This document shows, piece after piece, positions 10,094 through 22,900 of a stretch of DNA of 64,000 nucleotides (position 1 is its first letter; each line of letters opens with the position of its first letter). The stretch comes from Trichoplusia ni (taxonomy: Eukaryota > Arthropoda > Insecta > Lepidoptera > Noctuidae). The stretch is from positions 4,340,001 through 4,404,000 of the forward strand of contig NC_039498.1 in assembly GCF_003590095.1 (NCBI RefSeq), written 5' to 3'. The notes beneath the pieces are model-generated. The model worked only from the letters and a program-made list of their open reading frames with translations. It had not been told where the DNA came from and did no database searches. The translations under genes and the position numbers were made by a program.

Positions 10094-13000
10094 TTGCCGT
10101 CGGCAAAGCTACAAACTAAAAATTTATTTGAATGAACTTAAATAAAATAAATAGAAGCAACTAACAGGCAATGCACCTAACAAATTATAACGCTCCAAAA
10201 TTTACTAAAAACTTAATTGACACTTGGGAAATTCTCCAACAAAACCAAAATCTGATAAGAACTGATAATAATGTTATTCGTTCATAACCAGTTACTAAAT
10301 TGAACATTTATAAAGTTCAAAAGATGCCTCAAAAATTTAAAACTCGCGTAAAAAGTAAATCTCGCAAATCGTAATTACTAAACATAACGCAAAGATTTAA
10401 ATACGGCAAATTAAATAAAATACTATGTAATCGTGTAAAAAAAAGCCTACACGATCACTTAACTAATATATAAAACCTAGAGAAAAAGGCGCGACCAAAA
10501 TACAACGAACGCCTACACATACGTGGCCTAAGAAAGAAACTAACACATCAGCTAAATTTCTAAACGCAACAAATTCAATACTATATATTTAGGAGACGGA
10601 ATAAATTAAATAAAGCGAAATATAAAATATGCCAAAATTTCGCGATGTAAAATTAAAAAGTTGGTTGCCGTCGGCAAAGTCACATTTTACAAACTAATAT
10701 TATACAACTTAAAAGTAAATTAAAACGAACGCAATTACAACACAAAAACTAACCCCTACATGTAAACTCAAAAATCTTACGTAAAATCAACAACCATCAA
10801 CCGTCGCCGTCGGCCAAAGAGAAAATTTTCAAATCAATGAATTTTACCCTAAGTTAAAAAATGATAATTCAACGGTACCAAATTCGTCCAAGAATAACTC
10901 GTCCTAAAATCTGAATCTATTCGAATAAGTAACTTAAAAGATAAAAAGTTAAAACGCACCCGATCGCAAGCTCGATTTGAAAACACTAAGTTCATTTTAA
11001 AATAACATACAAAAGGAAATGGATCGTATAGGATTACGTCAAATGCGACGCGCTGGCAATAAATATAAAGTACAGCGAATAAAACAACAAAGGCATACCG
11101 CTACTAAACGACCAAAGCTCAGCGTGTGCTGACATTTATACTGAAAGCTGAGCCGCAACGCTGGTTTCAACAACCGTCCGCGTCGACGAGATTAAGTAGG
11201 GAAACATGATTCAATAGTCTGTTTGAAAAAGTGCAGTCACAAATAAAACCTCGTATGCCTTTAATCAACAAATTGACATGGCTGAATAAAAAATCCACAG
11301 ACTTGAATGTAATAGAAAGAGAGGTAAATTAAACTTAACATGTTTTAGAAGCGAAGCGAGAAATATTAAAAAAAATCTTCCCGTCGGCAAAAAAATACGC
11401 AAGTTAATAAAACGTAAACTACAATGGCTATTGCGAAATATACTTAACAAATTAAAATGCATTATGATTTACAAAATAACACTAAAAGCTACATTAAAAC
11501 ATAAAATATCGGAAAAAAATCACTTCTGAAAAAAACATGCTAATATCACTACTACAAAAACCTACCAAACAAAATCCATATTTTTACGCTAAATGTCATA
11601 ATTATTTAACTAATAATTTCTATTTAAAAAAACTAAAAGGATAACTTCGTAACTTTTTTTAAACTCTAAAAAAATATAATCAAACTAAATCACTAGTCTA
11701 AATTAAAAAAACTTAATTCAATTAAAAAAAACGGAAAGAAAACGACCACGTATTTTCGACAAACGCGGTACGCTTAGTTTGAACACTCGTAATAACACGG
11801 GGCAATGCTACATTCGTGTATTCAATGCGCGAAGCTCAGCAAAGCAAAAAGCTGAACCACAACGTTGGTTAACAACTCTTAAAAGCGGATCGTGCTGAAT
11901 AACGAATGTAATTGAAACGTTTTCAATCAAATAACTTGTTACACTGGCTAAAGAAAAATCTAGTTACACAAAACGATAAGAAATTAGATTGTATAAAAAT
12001 ATGACGTAAAAACGACATATTTTTGTAATTTTAAGCAAAATGACGGAAAAACGCATTCTAAAAAGACTTTTTCGAAAAAACATATTACAACATAATTACG
12101 CAATAAATAAAACAACAAAGTCCTGGAAAGTTTAATTTGGAATTGAAATAGGTTCATATTTTTCATAAACCGCGTCAAATACAAGGAAAAAGAAAACTTT
12201 GAACAAAAAAATGTCATCCCGTCGGCACGAAAATGCAATAACTAAAATAAAAACGCGTTATTATTTCTGCTTCTTATTAAAACAAATCAATGGCAAATTT
12301 AAAAAAAAAATAACAGCGCTTTATCAAAAAAACCGGCATAATTAAAAAATAAAACATAATAATTCAAATCTTCAATAATCTTATAAAAAATTAAGAGTTT
12401 ACAAACTAATATGAAACGGAAAACCGTACACTCCCTTTACGTTAAATAAAAGGTAATTTCGGAAAATGTCAGCACGTTTATCCGCAAATTGAATTTAAAT
12501 CCCAAACCGGAGCCATCCATTATAATTATGCTTAAAGCGCGGGGACGCGGACCACATCGAAATGTACACAATGTGTGACGCGCATACTCGGTAATTAACA
12601 CCCATCGGGTCACTTTGAGGCACACCTGAAATGCAATTATTTTCGCAGCGTAATTAAATCTGATAGTGTATTCAGTAGGAAGCTTAAAATAATTGGAAAC
12701 GTGAAAAACTGAGACAGAAATAAAAACGTAACAAAATCTCTAATTTATATCAGTCGTCATTATGTTTAATGAATATCAGAGATTTTACAAGACTGTAAAA
12801 AAACAGATAGCGATTAAAAATAATAATAAAATAAGTCATATTTAATGCGCCTGATATCTCTCTCATCTTCAAAACATGTCATGTCAGATACAAATAAAGA
12901 AATAGAAAAAAAAATTGAACCATACTTAGGTACTTACACAAAATATGATAAGCAGTACTTTAAAACTGTAAATCACTACGAGCTATTCAAACGATTAGCT

Positions 13001-13190
13001 TCTTCAATAGTTAAACAGAACTTTAGCGCTTCAGATCGTTGTCTTAACTGAACAAAGAGGAAATTTTCAAATTGAAACCTTCAATTATATAAACATAAAG
13101 CGTTGATTACCGGCAAAAAACGACAGCTAAGAAACTTGAACAGTTAAACTTCTTGCCGACTGCAATGTTCAGTTTACGCAACTAATACTT
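10094..13190 (+). repeat. Diverged recurrent motif with palindromic core
   Basis: The palindromic core GCCGTCGGC, or a close variant, followed by AAAG and often by ACAAACTAATA, occurs near 10,096, 10,667, 10,806, 11,380, 12,219 and (degenerate, TTGCCGACTGCAA) 13,153. A second block, AAAGCTGAGCCGCAACGCTGG (11,141-11,161) and AAAGCTGAACCACAACGTTGG (about 11,849), also recurs. This points to an old, drifted set of repeated units of roughly 0.6-0.9 kb, or to decayed copies of one element. Function unknown. Confidence 0.45.
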
Positions 13191-13965
13191 TAATAATAAC
13201 CTTCGATATAATCTTTGGAAACTTTGAGATTTCCCGACTCTTCGTAAGAAGTTTGAAGTTTGTATCTAATAGTCTTGTGTTTTTGTGCACTTTGAATAGA
13301 CCGCAATCAATTGTGGTAAAGTTTTGACGTGAATTTGAACCTTTAATAAGATGCAACTAAATACTTCTCAATAGCGAAGACAGCCTTCAAATTCACAAAA
13401 TATTTAAACAAGATAATTCTTAACTCTTTTGGAATACTCAATAAAGTCTTAATAATACGACAGTTTTAATTACCTCGCAGTCAAAACAAGCCCCTACAGA
13501 ACGAAACTAATAATTAGTAGAACTGTAATTATTAGATACCTAATTAGTCAGAGATTAGTTTTAGCTTAGCGCTGAAATCATGTCTTGGCTTTTGTACTAA
13601 CTGCATTTAAAACGGCAAGTTAATATCGACAACAATTTTCAATTTCACGTAATTCGGGAGTTATTAAAACTTATGAGGTTAATTAACAACGCGCTTCTAA
13701 TTCGTTCGATGCTTATTTGACAACGATTCAAAACACTGGTATACTAAAAAAAAACATACCTTTAGTTACCTTTAGGGCAGAAACGCATAAAAGCCTATGC
13801 CTTTTTTGAAGTCTGTTCAAAAACACGAACGCCAATAAACATATTTCGCTTTCAAACTTCGAATGGAATGTCATTAGTTTCAAAATTAATTAAAAAAAAT
13901 GTTATCCACCCCATCAGTTGCAATACACGCATAATTGTCTTAATCATCTTTCTTAAGTTAGGCTC

Positions 13966-14005
13966 TTGTTCAACCCATTGTCTATAAAGACGTCAGGTTG
14001 AACAA
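13966..14005. repeat. Short hairpin
   Basis: TTGTTCAACC (13966-13975) and GGTTGAACAA (13996-14005) are perfect complements, and the 20-nt interior carries a further GTCT...AGAC pairing. Isolated in the A-rich region; no partner feature seen. Confidence 0.6.
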
Positions 14006-17000
14006 AAGTATTTTATCAACCGCATTCTTGAAACGGCAATAGAAATACGATACATTTATCACGCTTAAGCTAAAGTGTGATTAATGTGTTTTGCCTACAT
14101 TATAGTACATATGTTCAACGTATTATTTTATTTTCTCTACAAATCAAGAAATATCTCTATACTATGTATTTTGTTATTCATTCTCTTCGTCACTCACATG
14201 GCAGCCATTGACATTATGCAATCATCATCATGATCATGTATCGATCCAAACAAACGAATTACGACTAAATAAATAAAAACAAAGTTATTGTTTAATAGAA
14301 AAGGAGTAAAATAATTTTTTGACCTAAAAAAATAATTAATAATCTTATCTAAATAATTCTATTAATTGTTAAGTATCGGCATCAAACAGACGACATATTT
14401 TTATAAAACCAATAGCTTATCACGAACATTCTTCAATGCCGCGCTGAGTAATAATGTGGCCAAAAAATTAAAACATTAATATTTAACTAAATTTCGTAAT
14501 CAATAATCGAATCTGAAAATTAAAATATCATCAACAGAATTCGATGTCCAGAAGTATATCATAGGTCGGGAGATAGAAATGTTAACTGCATAAAATAATG
14601 ACCAAACACTCATGTCTTAACATCACCGTCGGCCTAGCCTTTTCCCAACTATATTGGGGTCGGCTTCCAGACTCATATGTCTTGACCTGAACAATAAAAG
14701 CGGACGATAAGCTTAAATTACATTATTTTATTTTCTCGTGATTAAAGGAATTTGAGGTCGCCGCGATGATTTACTCATCTAAATTACTTTAACACATATG
14801 AGAGAGGCGACGCTGACTAAGAGCAAACCTCAGTTAACAGCAAATTAAAAAGTTAACGTACCTATATACCGATGTAAAACTATGACGCAAAATCAAAAAA
14901 CCTTTTTTAAAAACGTAATGTTAAAACGCGTGTAAAACATTCTCAAAATATATAAAAATAATGATTTAAAAAAGAATAAAAAAATGTTGATAAAGTCTGA
15001 TTAAAAAAATTGCCGATACTAAATAAAATGTTGTTTTAGGACATTAAATCTGAAGAAAACTATTAGATATAAAAAATAAGGAACTTGGTTCCAAAAAGTG
15101 CACAAGGAGAAGAAGTTAATTTTCAATAGAAACCTACTACATATATAAAAAAAAACAGTACTCATTAATGGAATAAGATTACGTTACTAAACACCAATAG
15201 TAGTCGAAGCCAAAAGGTTGCCAATTTCATTTCATTCGGCAATTTTCTATTCATAATCAAAATGCGTAAACGAAAACCTACCAAAAGTGAGTCTAAAACT
15301 CTATATTTTATAATTATTATCTATTTATTACATCATAATCATTTTCGATAATTTCTTATTGGTATTTTTACCATAAATTGTAATTGTAAATATCAGAAAG
15401 AAACTTGTTGAATTTTTCAGTATTTTGAAAACTAACAACAATGAAATTAAACTTTGTCTTAACATTTATTACCTTTGGCGATTTGTGAGGTCTAAAATAA
15501 AATATATCAAGACATTGTGGTAGCATTTTTCTTAATTTTGCCTTTTTTGTCTGGTCAAAACATATATTTTTTTAAATATCTCAGTCAAAGCAAATATTCT
15601 ATTTGATCTAAGAATCAGAAATAGTCTGTCCATATCACGTCACAAACCATCGTTAGGATTCACGTATCAACTCATTTCATAACCATATTAACGGCAACTT
15701 TTTCCAGTTAAGTATTTCGTGGTGAATTCGTTGATCCATTACTGAGTACTCTATCTAAGTGACAATGATCATAAAAATGGAGTTAAAAGAAGTATATCGA
15801 TCGATATTTTGCTTCGGCAAATTATCTACACGTGTCTACGTATACTCAAACCATACTCAAGAGCATGAGGTAGTGCTTTCATTAAGTCACGAAGGTCGTG
15901 ACTTTAGTAAGTACCAATGTCTTTTCTATTTATATAAAAATAATTGAATTCAAGTTAAAGAAATCTGGCTCCAAATTTGACGACACGTAAACATGAGCTA
16001 CAAAACAAGCGTGTCGTTAAACAAGTCAACTAGTTTAACTTGCTAAAGTTTAATTTGCTTTTCACAAGTGAATGAAACCTTCACTTTGGTCTAGTCTAAA
16101 GTTAACGAAATGGGAGCCAAGAATAAAAACAATAATCACATTAAATTTGAGTATTGTCTGAGTATAAAACGAACTTAATGAATGTTTATGTGTGTCTAGT
16201 GTCTGCAGTGATGTTTTAAACTATAAAAATGTCTAATAAAAACACACCAAACCGGACTATGTATAGCATAGAAAACGCAAACTTTAGTTCATACTGTTTG
16301 TGACCCACGCTAGCGGCGACAAGGCGGTCGTCGCTAGAGAGTTGCCTCGACAGGCTCAACACATGTATATGTTGTTGTGAGCACCTCGAGTGCACATGTT
16401 GTATCCCAGGTTGGTACTACTCCTCCTGTCGTTGTTGTGTTTTCCTTATGTCTCATCAATAACTTCATTGTCCTTCCTTAATGTGTCTGGATACCATTAA
16501 CATAATTATAACTTTCTTGCTTTATGTGTGCTGCCACTTTCACTGTAGGTATGACTGATCTTAAAAATTAAGTTAAATAATAGTTTAGTAAAATTTTAAG
16601 TACATAGTAATATTAGACAACATCTTTCTCTTCGCAATATCAAACAACAGTCTTGATAACTGATGAAAGTACTTATATATTTCTTAATACAAAATATTAT
16701 ATTATAGATAAATTACAAATATCTAAACAAAGTGAGTACTCAATGCACTCAGTGCTCAATCGAAGCACTAGACAGGCCAGTCACAAAAGGTACTAAAAAG
16801 TACGCTCTGTCAGTACTTTACTCTTATAGCAACTGCAAATTGTTAAAAAACAACGTTTACTATGAACCCTCACACGCGCCTTCAATTTATATAACCACCG
16901 GCCACTAAATAGGAATTGCTCAGCTTTAAAAATCAGGCACTTGCTTTTTACCTGCCCGATATTTAAATGTTAAATAACAAAACCACATACTTAATTTGGC

Positions 17001-17980
17001 ATTACAGAAGGTAAAAAAATCGTATAGAAACCATAAATGCAAGTACAGTCTTAAACAAAAAGCTGATTCTTATTTACGAAACGCTTTTACGCAAAAAGTA
17101 TGCTAAAATCGTTTACAAATCTCGCGTTTGTATTATATTTTGAATATTTAGTAGTTAGTAAATGATTGAAACAAAGATTATTTCATTTGGTTTGCGGCCA
17201 TATAGAAGGTCATTTGAATTAAAAATATTCATCTGTCTGATTTAGGTAGTTTAGAGGTGTATAACTACATATTATTACGTCCGTCACTTTTTGTCACCAA
17301 CTGTACCTCGAGTAGATTTCGTTATTTGCTCTATTTAAAATATTACGTTCTGAAACAAGCAGAGTGTTAACATCTCTTTACAAAAGTTCTTACGAAGAAC
17401 TTCTAAATAGTACGTCGGTCACACGAAGTCCTTCGACAAGATTTATTTTGAAGTTTTTTGTCAACGCTTTGTCAGGTATAACTTCTTCTTTGAATAGAAT
17501 CTGCTTTATCGCAATTTGAAAACTGTCTGCTTGGTCAAAAATATATGTATTTTATTGAATAAGATTTATTTTTTCTCAATTTATTGTTTGACAAAAGGCG
17601 TTCCATGAACGTTATAAATTATAAAACTGTAATTTTTATAAATGATAACGTTAATGGCGTTGATTTTGATTGACACCTTTTCACGATAATTTTTGGCTAT
17701 TGGCATGTAAATCGACACCATCGACTAGCACTTGTAACACACACTGCAATACAATGACTGACGTAAATTAGCTAGATTGTATGTTACATCATTGCTTACT
17801 ATGCTTGCAAATGCATGTTTGCTTAAATGCCTTAGGATTTTTCGAAATAATTACAAATATTTTTAAAGACGCTGAAGCTTCCCTGCAATTCCCTCTATTA
17901 AACTAAAGTAAAACAAGTTCTCATTGATAATACAAATATGTTTGCTTTACAAAACCTAATTGTGAGATTGTACTCCAACA

Positions 17981-19906
17981 GAAACACAATCACCATCTCC
18001 CAGGCGTAGTCGTTGCAATAGCCTTCCGACTCCTTACGATTCAACTTGCTCAAAAATAGTTAGAATCGTAAGGCTGTCCAAATCGGAAGATTCAAGAGAC
18101 AGCCATACGCACTGCCGGACAACGACAAAAAGAATAAGGTCTCCAAAAGACTTTTTAAAAGAAATTCAGCATCATCGACGTGAAGCTCTTAAATTAACAT
18201 CCAACTTGAAGAAAGTAAATGACAGCCCAACAACAACAGACGAAATAACAAAGCCAGTAAAAAAGCCAATCCACGACATTACCAGCAGCCTGCCAGCCAG
18301 CCGAGACCAAAAGGTGACAGCCTTAGTTCATGTATCCGATACTCGTGCCACCCCTCGTGCAGAGGTTACAACTTCTATCGCAATTAAAGAACACAAAACA
18401 AGAACTTCTAGAAGTCATAAAGAAACTAAAAGCAAAGACAAGAGAGATCTGGACTATTCCGACACTGAACCAAAGCGACCAGTCTTGAAACCAACACAAT
18501 CTCAAAAAAGAACATCAAGAGTAGATTTGACACATAAAACTGAAGATAATGCAGGACGTAGACCCACAGTTCAAGAAGAACCAAAAGAAAAACAGCTCGC
18601 AGTAAGGGGATTACCTAGCCGTGGAGTGCGAAGAAAACCAGTTGAAACGGTTACGTCATGTCACGGACCACCGGAAGGCGTGGTATCAACGAGAGCAAGT
18701 CGTCAAAGAGATAGAACCCCAGCACAAAACGAACCAACACCCAGGGCTCCACCAGAAACACCTGTACCTCTAAATGAGGAATTAGGTAGAACCCAAGGTC
18801 AAAGGTCAGTTAGTGACAGAACCTTATTACAGAGAAGAAACATAGAAAAATACGCAAAAGAAAAGAGTCCTTTGTTGACAGAAATTTCGAAAGGTGTACC
18901 AGTGCGAGCTGATCAGACCACCTCACCCGTGCAACCAAGAAATCCCTCAAAAGCACCTTCAATCCAAAGCTCTTCTATGCCTTACAATGCGTCGTCAGAG
19001 AGGCATCAAGCGCATAGAGATCTTGACGAAGATCTCTACACCATGCGTGCAGTCTCTTTAAATTCAGCGATATCTACTGACTTACAATCATCAAAAACCG
19101 GTGCCATACGTAAAACTCCAAAAACTCAAGTTCCTAGTCGACGTGATCTGCAGAGACAAAGAAGTCATTCAGAAAACAGAGATCTAGAGAGATATCCTCT
19201 GACACGAGTAACAGAACATGGAGGTACAAGAGTTAGGAGGAATTTAGAAAACTCGGAAGTCCGTAGAAAACAGATAGGAGAATATTCAAAATTTACGAGG
19301 GACGCACCTAAACCAGGTGATTTATTCTTCAATTTCCTTCTACGTGTAACAACAATAGTTGGCTCTAAAATAAAAAAATATAAATTAAAAAAGCAAAAGG
19401 TCTCTTGGACCAAAATATTGGAACACTTAAAAACTACATCTGAGGATGAGGGTCATTTAAAAAAATTGGAAAATAATAAGTTTTTAGCTTATTATTATCC
19501 AGCATATTACGATTATTTGCCGCCGACGGTAAAAATCGACCCTTTTCACGAATTTCCGAACCTCATATATATAAACGACGCATTTTTCGGTAATGCCTGT
19601 CTGACGGAAAATAATAATTCCGTTGGATCTTTTCCTTATCGCCTAAAACCAACAATGAGCCAACCATACTTTCATCTCCCAGGTGTAACAACTGAAGCTC
19701 AAACTTTGTTCACGAAGTATCAGGAAGTGGAATCGCCAGAACTAGGCAATGACAACGCCCGCAACAAACAATCTCAGTCGCGAGAACACAGAGAAAGTCA
19801 ATTAGTACAATTAAACAAACAGTTTGTTGCTTGCAAACTTGAATCCATTGAACCATCACCAGACTTTGATGATCCATCTCATCGATCGTTCAGACAACCG
19901 CCACAG
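17981..19906 (+). CDS. SCAI: SCAI gene, long disordered 5' exon
   Basis: The frame is open from 17966 with no ATG near its start. Acceptors CCAACAG|AAAC (17981, phase 0) or TCTCCCAG|GCGT (18004, phase 2) fit an internal exon. It ends at CCACAG|GTAAAT in phase 0; reading through would stop at 19918. The 642 codons are rich in Arg, Ser, Thr, Pro and Glu (SPSPRRSRC at the start, many RxxS words), predicting disorder. A more ordered part near codons 450-560 has basic and aromatic residues (KIKKYKLKKQKVSW, AYYYPAYYDYLPP). I recognise no domain. Vertebrate SCAI has only a short basic N-terminus, so this exon is lineage-specific or fast-evolving. Confidence 0.75.
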
Positions 19907-22900
19907 GTAAATAAATAATTAACATTCAACGAAATTCCTCGAACAGCTAATATAATATTTTTATCCCAATTTGGTACTTGACTGATACTGACACATAAGT
20001 TTCAAAAAATAAATAAACCATTTTATATAAATAAATTTTAATCTACTTTGTCTGTACTAAGAGGACCTTTTTGACACAAGTAATACAACGTAACAAATGA
20101 AACATGCGACTCTTAGTCGTTAAGTAGATTTATATAGCTTTTTTGCAAATTTGGAAATTTGAATTGAAAATTGGAAAGTAGACAAGATGCCAGAAATGTC
20201 TGCTTTAAATTTCACGGTATAGTTTTATCTCTATTAACTGAACTAAACTGTCCTACCTAATCATTTCCTAGTTTTTAAAAGATCAAATAGGGGAAGCTTA
20301 TGCACATAAAAGTCTGTTGAGAGCATGTGACAGCTAGATTATAATCCACAGGAGCATACTCGTCGACGTAGTGTCGCTAGTGAGAGTCCACCGCCGACAG
20401 AAGATCGTCGTGGAGCCAGCCTCAGTCCGCAGAGAAGAACAGTATTAGACCCAGAGTGGCAGCTGCCGTGTAGCCCGCGCGACTCGCCGCCCTCCCCCGC
20501 GCCCCCCAGCGCCACCACCACTCCACCGCGACTGCTACCAGACTCGAGTCCCACCAGACCTGCTCCAGAAAGTAATATGAACGCTCTCGATGATCATGAA
20601 CGAAAGATCATCATTGAATTTTGTCATCTCTTGGAGAAATCAAAACAACTCTTTAATGGTCTAAGGTAGGTCTAGATGCACTAATCTCATTTCGCGTTTT
20701 TATTTGTTGTCACATAATTTTGTCAATTTATTCAGGTTATGAAGGTGTTTTTAAATTATAACAATATGCAATGAGCCATGGGTTCAAATCCCATTCAAAA
20801 GGCGTGAGAGTGCTTCAAATTGAGTAGGTACCGTGAGGTCGAAATTTAAATCGTATACTTGAGACCCGTATTTGTATTAACGAACCGTAATTTAATCAAC
20901 ATTATAACCATCATTCAGGTGAAGAATATTAATCTAATTAACTTAACTACACAATAATTTATAACAACTTAAATCTATTGTAAGAGCTGTTTATACGGTT
21001 CTATAACTTATAACGCTCTGAAGTAAACTAAAACAATAAAATTCAGACGAGAAAATAGAAAACAATATAAATTGAACAAGCTCTTCTGTTAATGGAGAGA
21101 AAATCTTAAATCTTTACAAGAACATGTAGTTTTAAGAGAATGAAATCATAAAAGGTATAAAGTAAAGATCGTTGAAGCTACAAGTTAAATAGCTACTCGT
21201 AGGCACTGAGACGTGCCGGCGGAGCGGTGCGAGGGTGTCGACACTTGTTGCTCCTCGCTCGACATCGTCCCGCGGCGACCGGCGAACGGTACAACTCCGT
21301 ACGCGAATACTAAATGTTATACCCACGACTACGTGTGCAACTACAATGCATTCGATATTTTCAGTTTTTTTTAAATATTGCTTCATAAACTCCTTTTAAA
21401 AATAAGCAGGCGCCGAAACACTATAAAAAATGGAATGATATTCTCAATCAATTTAAAAACAGCCGTCTTCCAAGAATGTTTGATAACGCAATGTAAAAAC
21501 GCCTTTAAGGCATATAACTTGCATAACGTTGGCACTATATTCAATGTTTTTAGGGAGCTTCCCCAATATGGCCACAAACAATGGCACTCGTATTTCGGCA
21601 GAACGTTCGATGTGTATACCAAGCTGTGGAAATTCCAACAGCAGCATCGAACTGTTCTCGATAACAAATACGGTTTAAAACGCTGGCAAATCGGAGAAAT
21701 TGCCTCTAAAATTGGACAGCTCTATTATCACTTTTAGTGAGTATTATTATTGAATTGTTGTCGTCCGCCAGTCGCGAACTTCAGCTATAATAAGGAGTTA
21801 TATTTTTAGCCTGAGAACGAGTGAAACAGCTTACCTTAACGAAGCATACTCTTTTTACTATGCTATCAGAGGCAGGAGCTATTACACTAAAGCAAGCAAG
21901 GAGGATAAGTGCGAACTAATGGTGAAAAAGTTGCGTTATTACGCAAGATTCATCGTAGTTTGCTTGTTACTGAAAAAGCTAAAACTTGTCTCTGAGTTGA
22001 TAAGAGAGCTTGATAAACAAATCGTAGAATATGGGAATGCTTATGACCCAGAGGATCAAGCTGAATGGACGGTCGTTGTTAACGAAGTAAAGGCTTTTAT
22101 CAAAGCCGAGCCCGTGGTGTCTGTCGTACACCCCGACAACTATTCAGTAATACTGTCGCACCGGTGAGTAAACATGAAGATCAACAATATATTGAACCTT
22201 CCATGCAAATATCAACAACTAGATGCTTTAAACATTAGATATGATGTTCGTTCCTTTATATTGTCTGCTAATCGATATTTTCATCAATTTTAATGATTCA
22301 CATCAATTTTGTGAAAGTTTTCAAATTTCGTCTGAAAATCCCTCCTCCAAATGTCGAATAATGTTCATTTTCTCAATAGTCCTATAATACATCGATACTG
22401 ATTTAAACAGTGACTTCCAAAATCGATAGGTATTCATTTCAAATTCAATTCGTTTTCCTACATTTGTAATGTGCCCTGATCATACTTATAGATAGTTAGT
22501 GCTCCTATAAGATAGATACAAAAAGTACAGTATAGTGGATACAATAAAAAAACACATTACCGTACTAAGCCTTCTCCGCCACCTTTATGAACGGGTAATA
22601 ATTTATGTTTTTTTATTCACGAGTTGAATTCATGACAAGAGACTCGGTCCTCTTTCAAAGGCGTACATGGGAACACAGGTCCAACATGCAAAGGTTTTCG
22701 TTAAGAACTTTAATCTAAAACGTAATCGTTTAACTTATCAATTGTTTTCATAATGCGCCTGTTATTCGTACGTAGGGCATTTTTATCCTTGCATTACGAT
22801 AATAGTCCATAGCGAGAGTTTAAATCGGAATATATAATCAAATAAAATCGCATTTTACATAATTATTCCATAATATTCATTGCGGATCATGTATCTATAA

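Larger units (their letters stand above)
8939..17965. other. Long A-rich, gene-poor region
   Basis: Probable intron or intergenic DNA. From about 9.9 to 15.3 kb the plus strand is unusually rich in A and lacks long frames. A motif TTGCCGTCGGCAAA recurs in diverged form. A GC-richer patch at 16,300-16,440 has an imperfect hairpin (CTAGCGGCGAC...GTCGTCGCTAG, 16,310-16,338). A short piece near 14,626-14,670 (GGCCTAGCC...GGGGTCGGCTTCCAG) resembles a fragment common in lepidopteran repeats. No exon is convincing. Confidence 0.45.

Noticed and set aside
21378..21553. Open frame running into the third SCAI exon from upstream
   Set aside because: A good acceptor at 21553/21554 and phase agreement with the previous exon show it is intron read in frame by chance.
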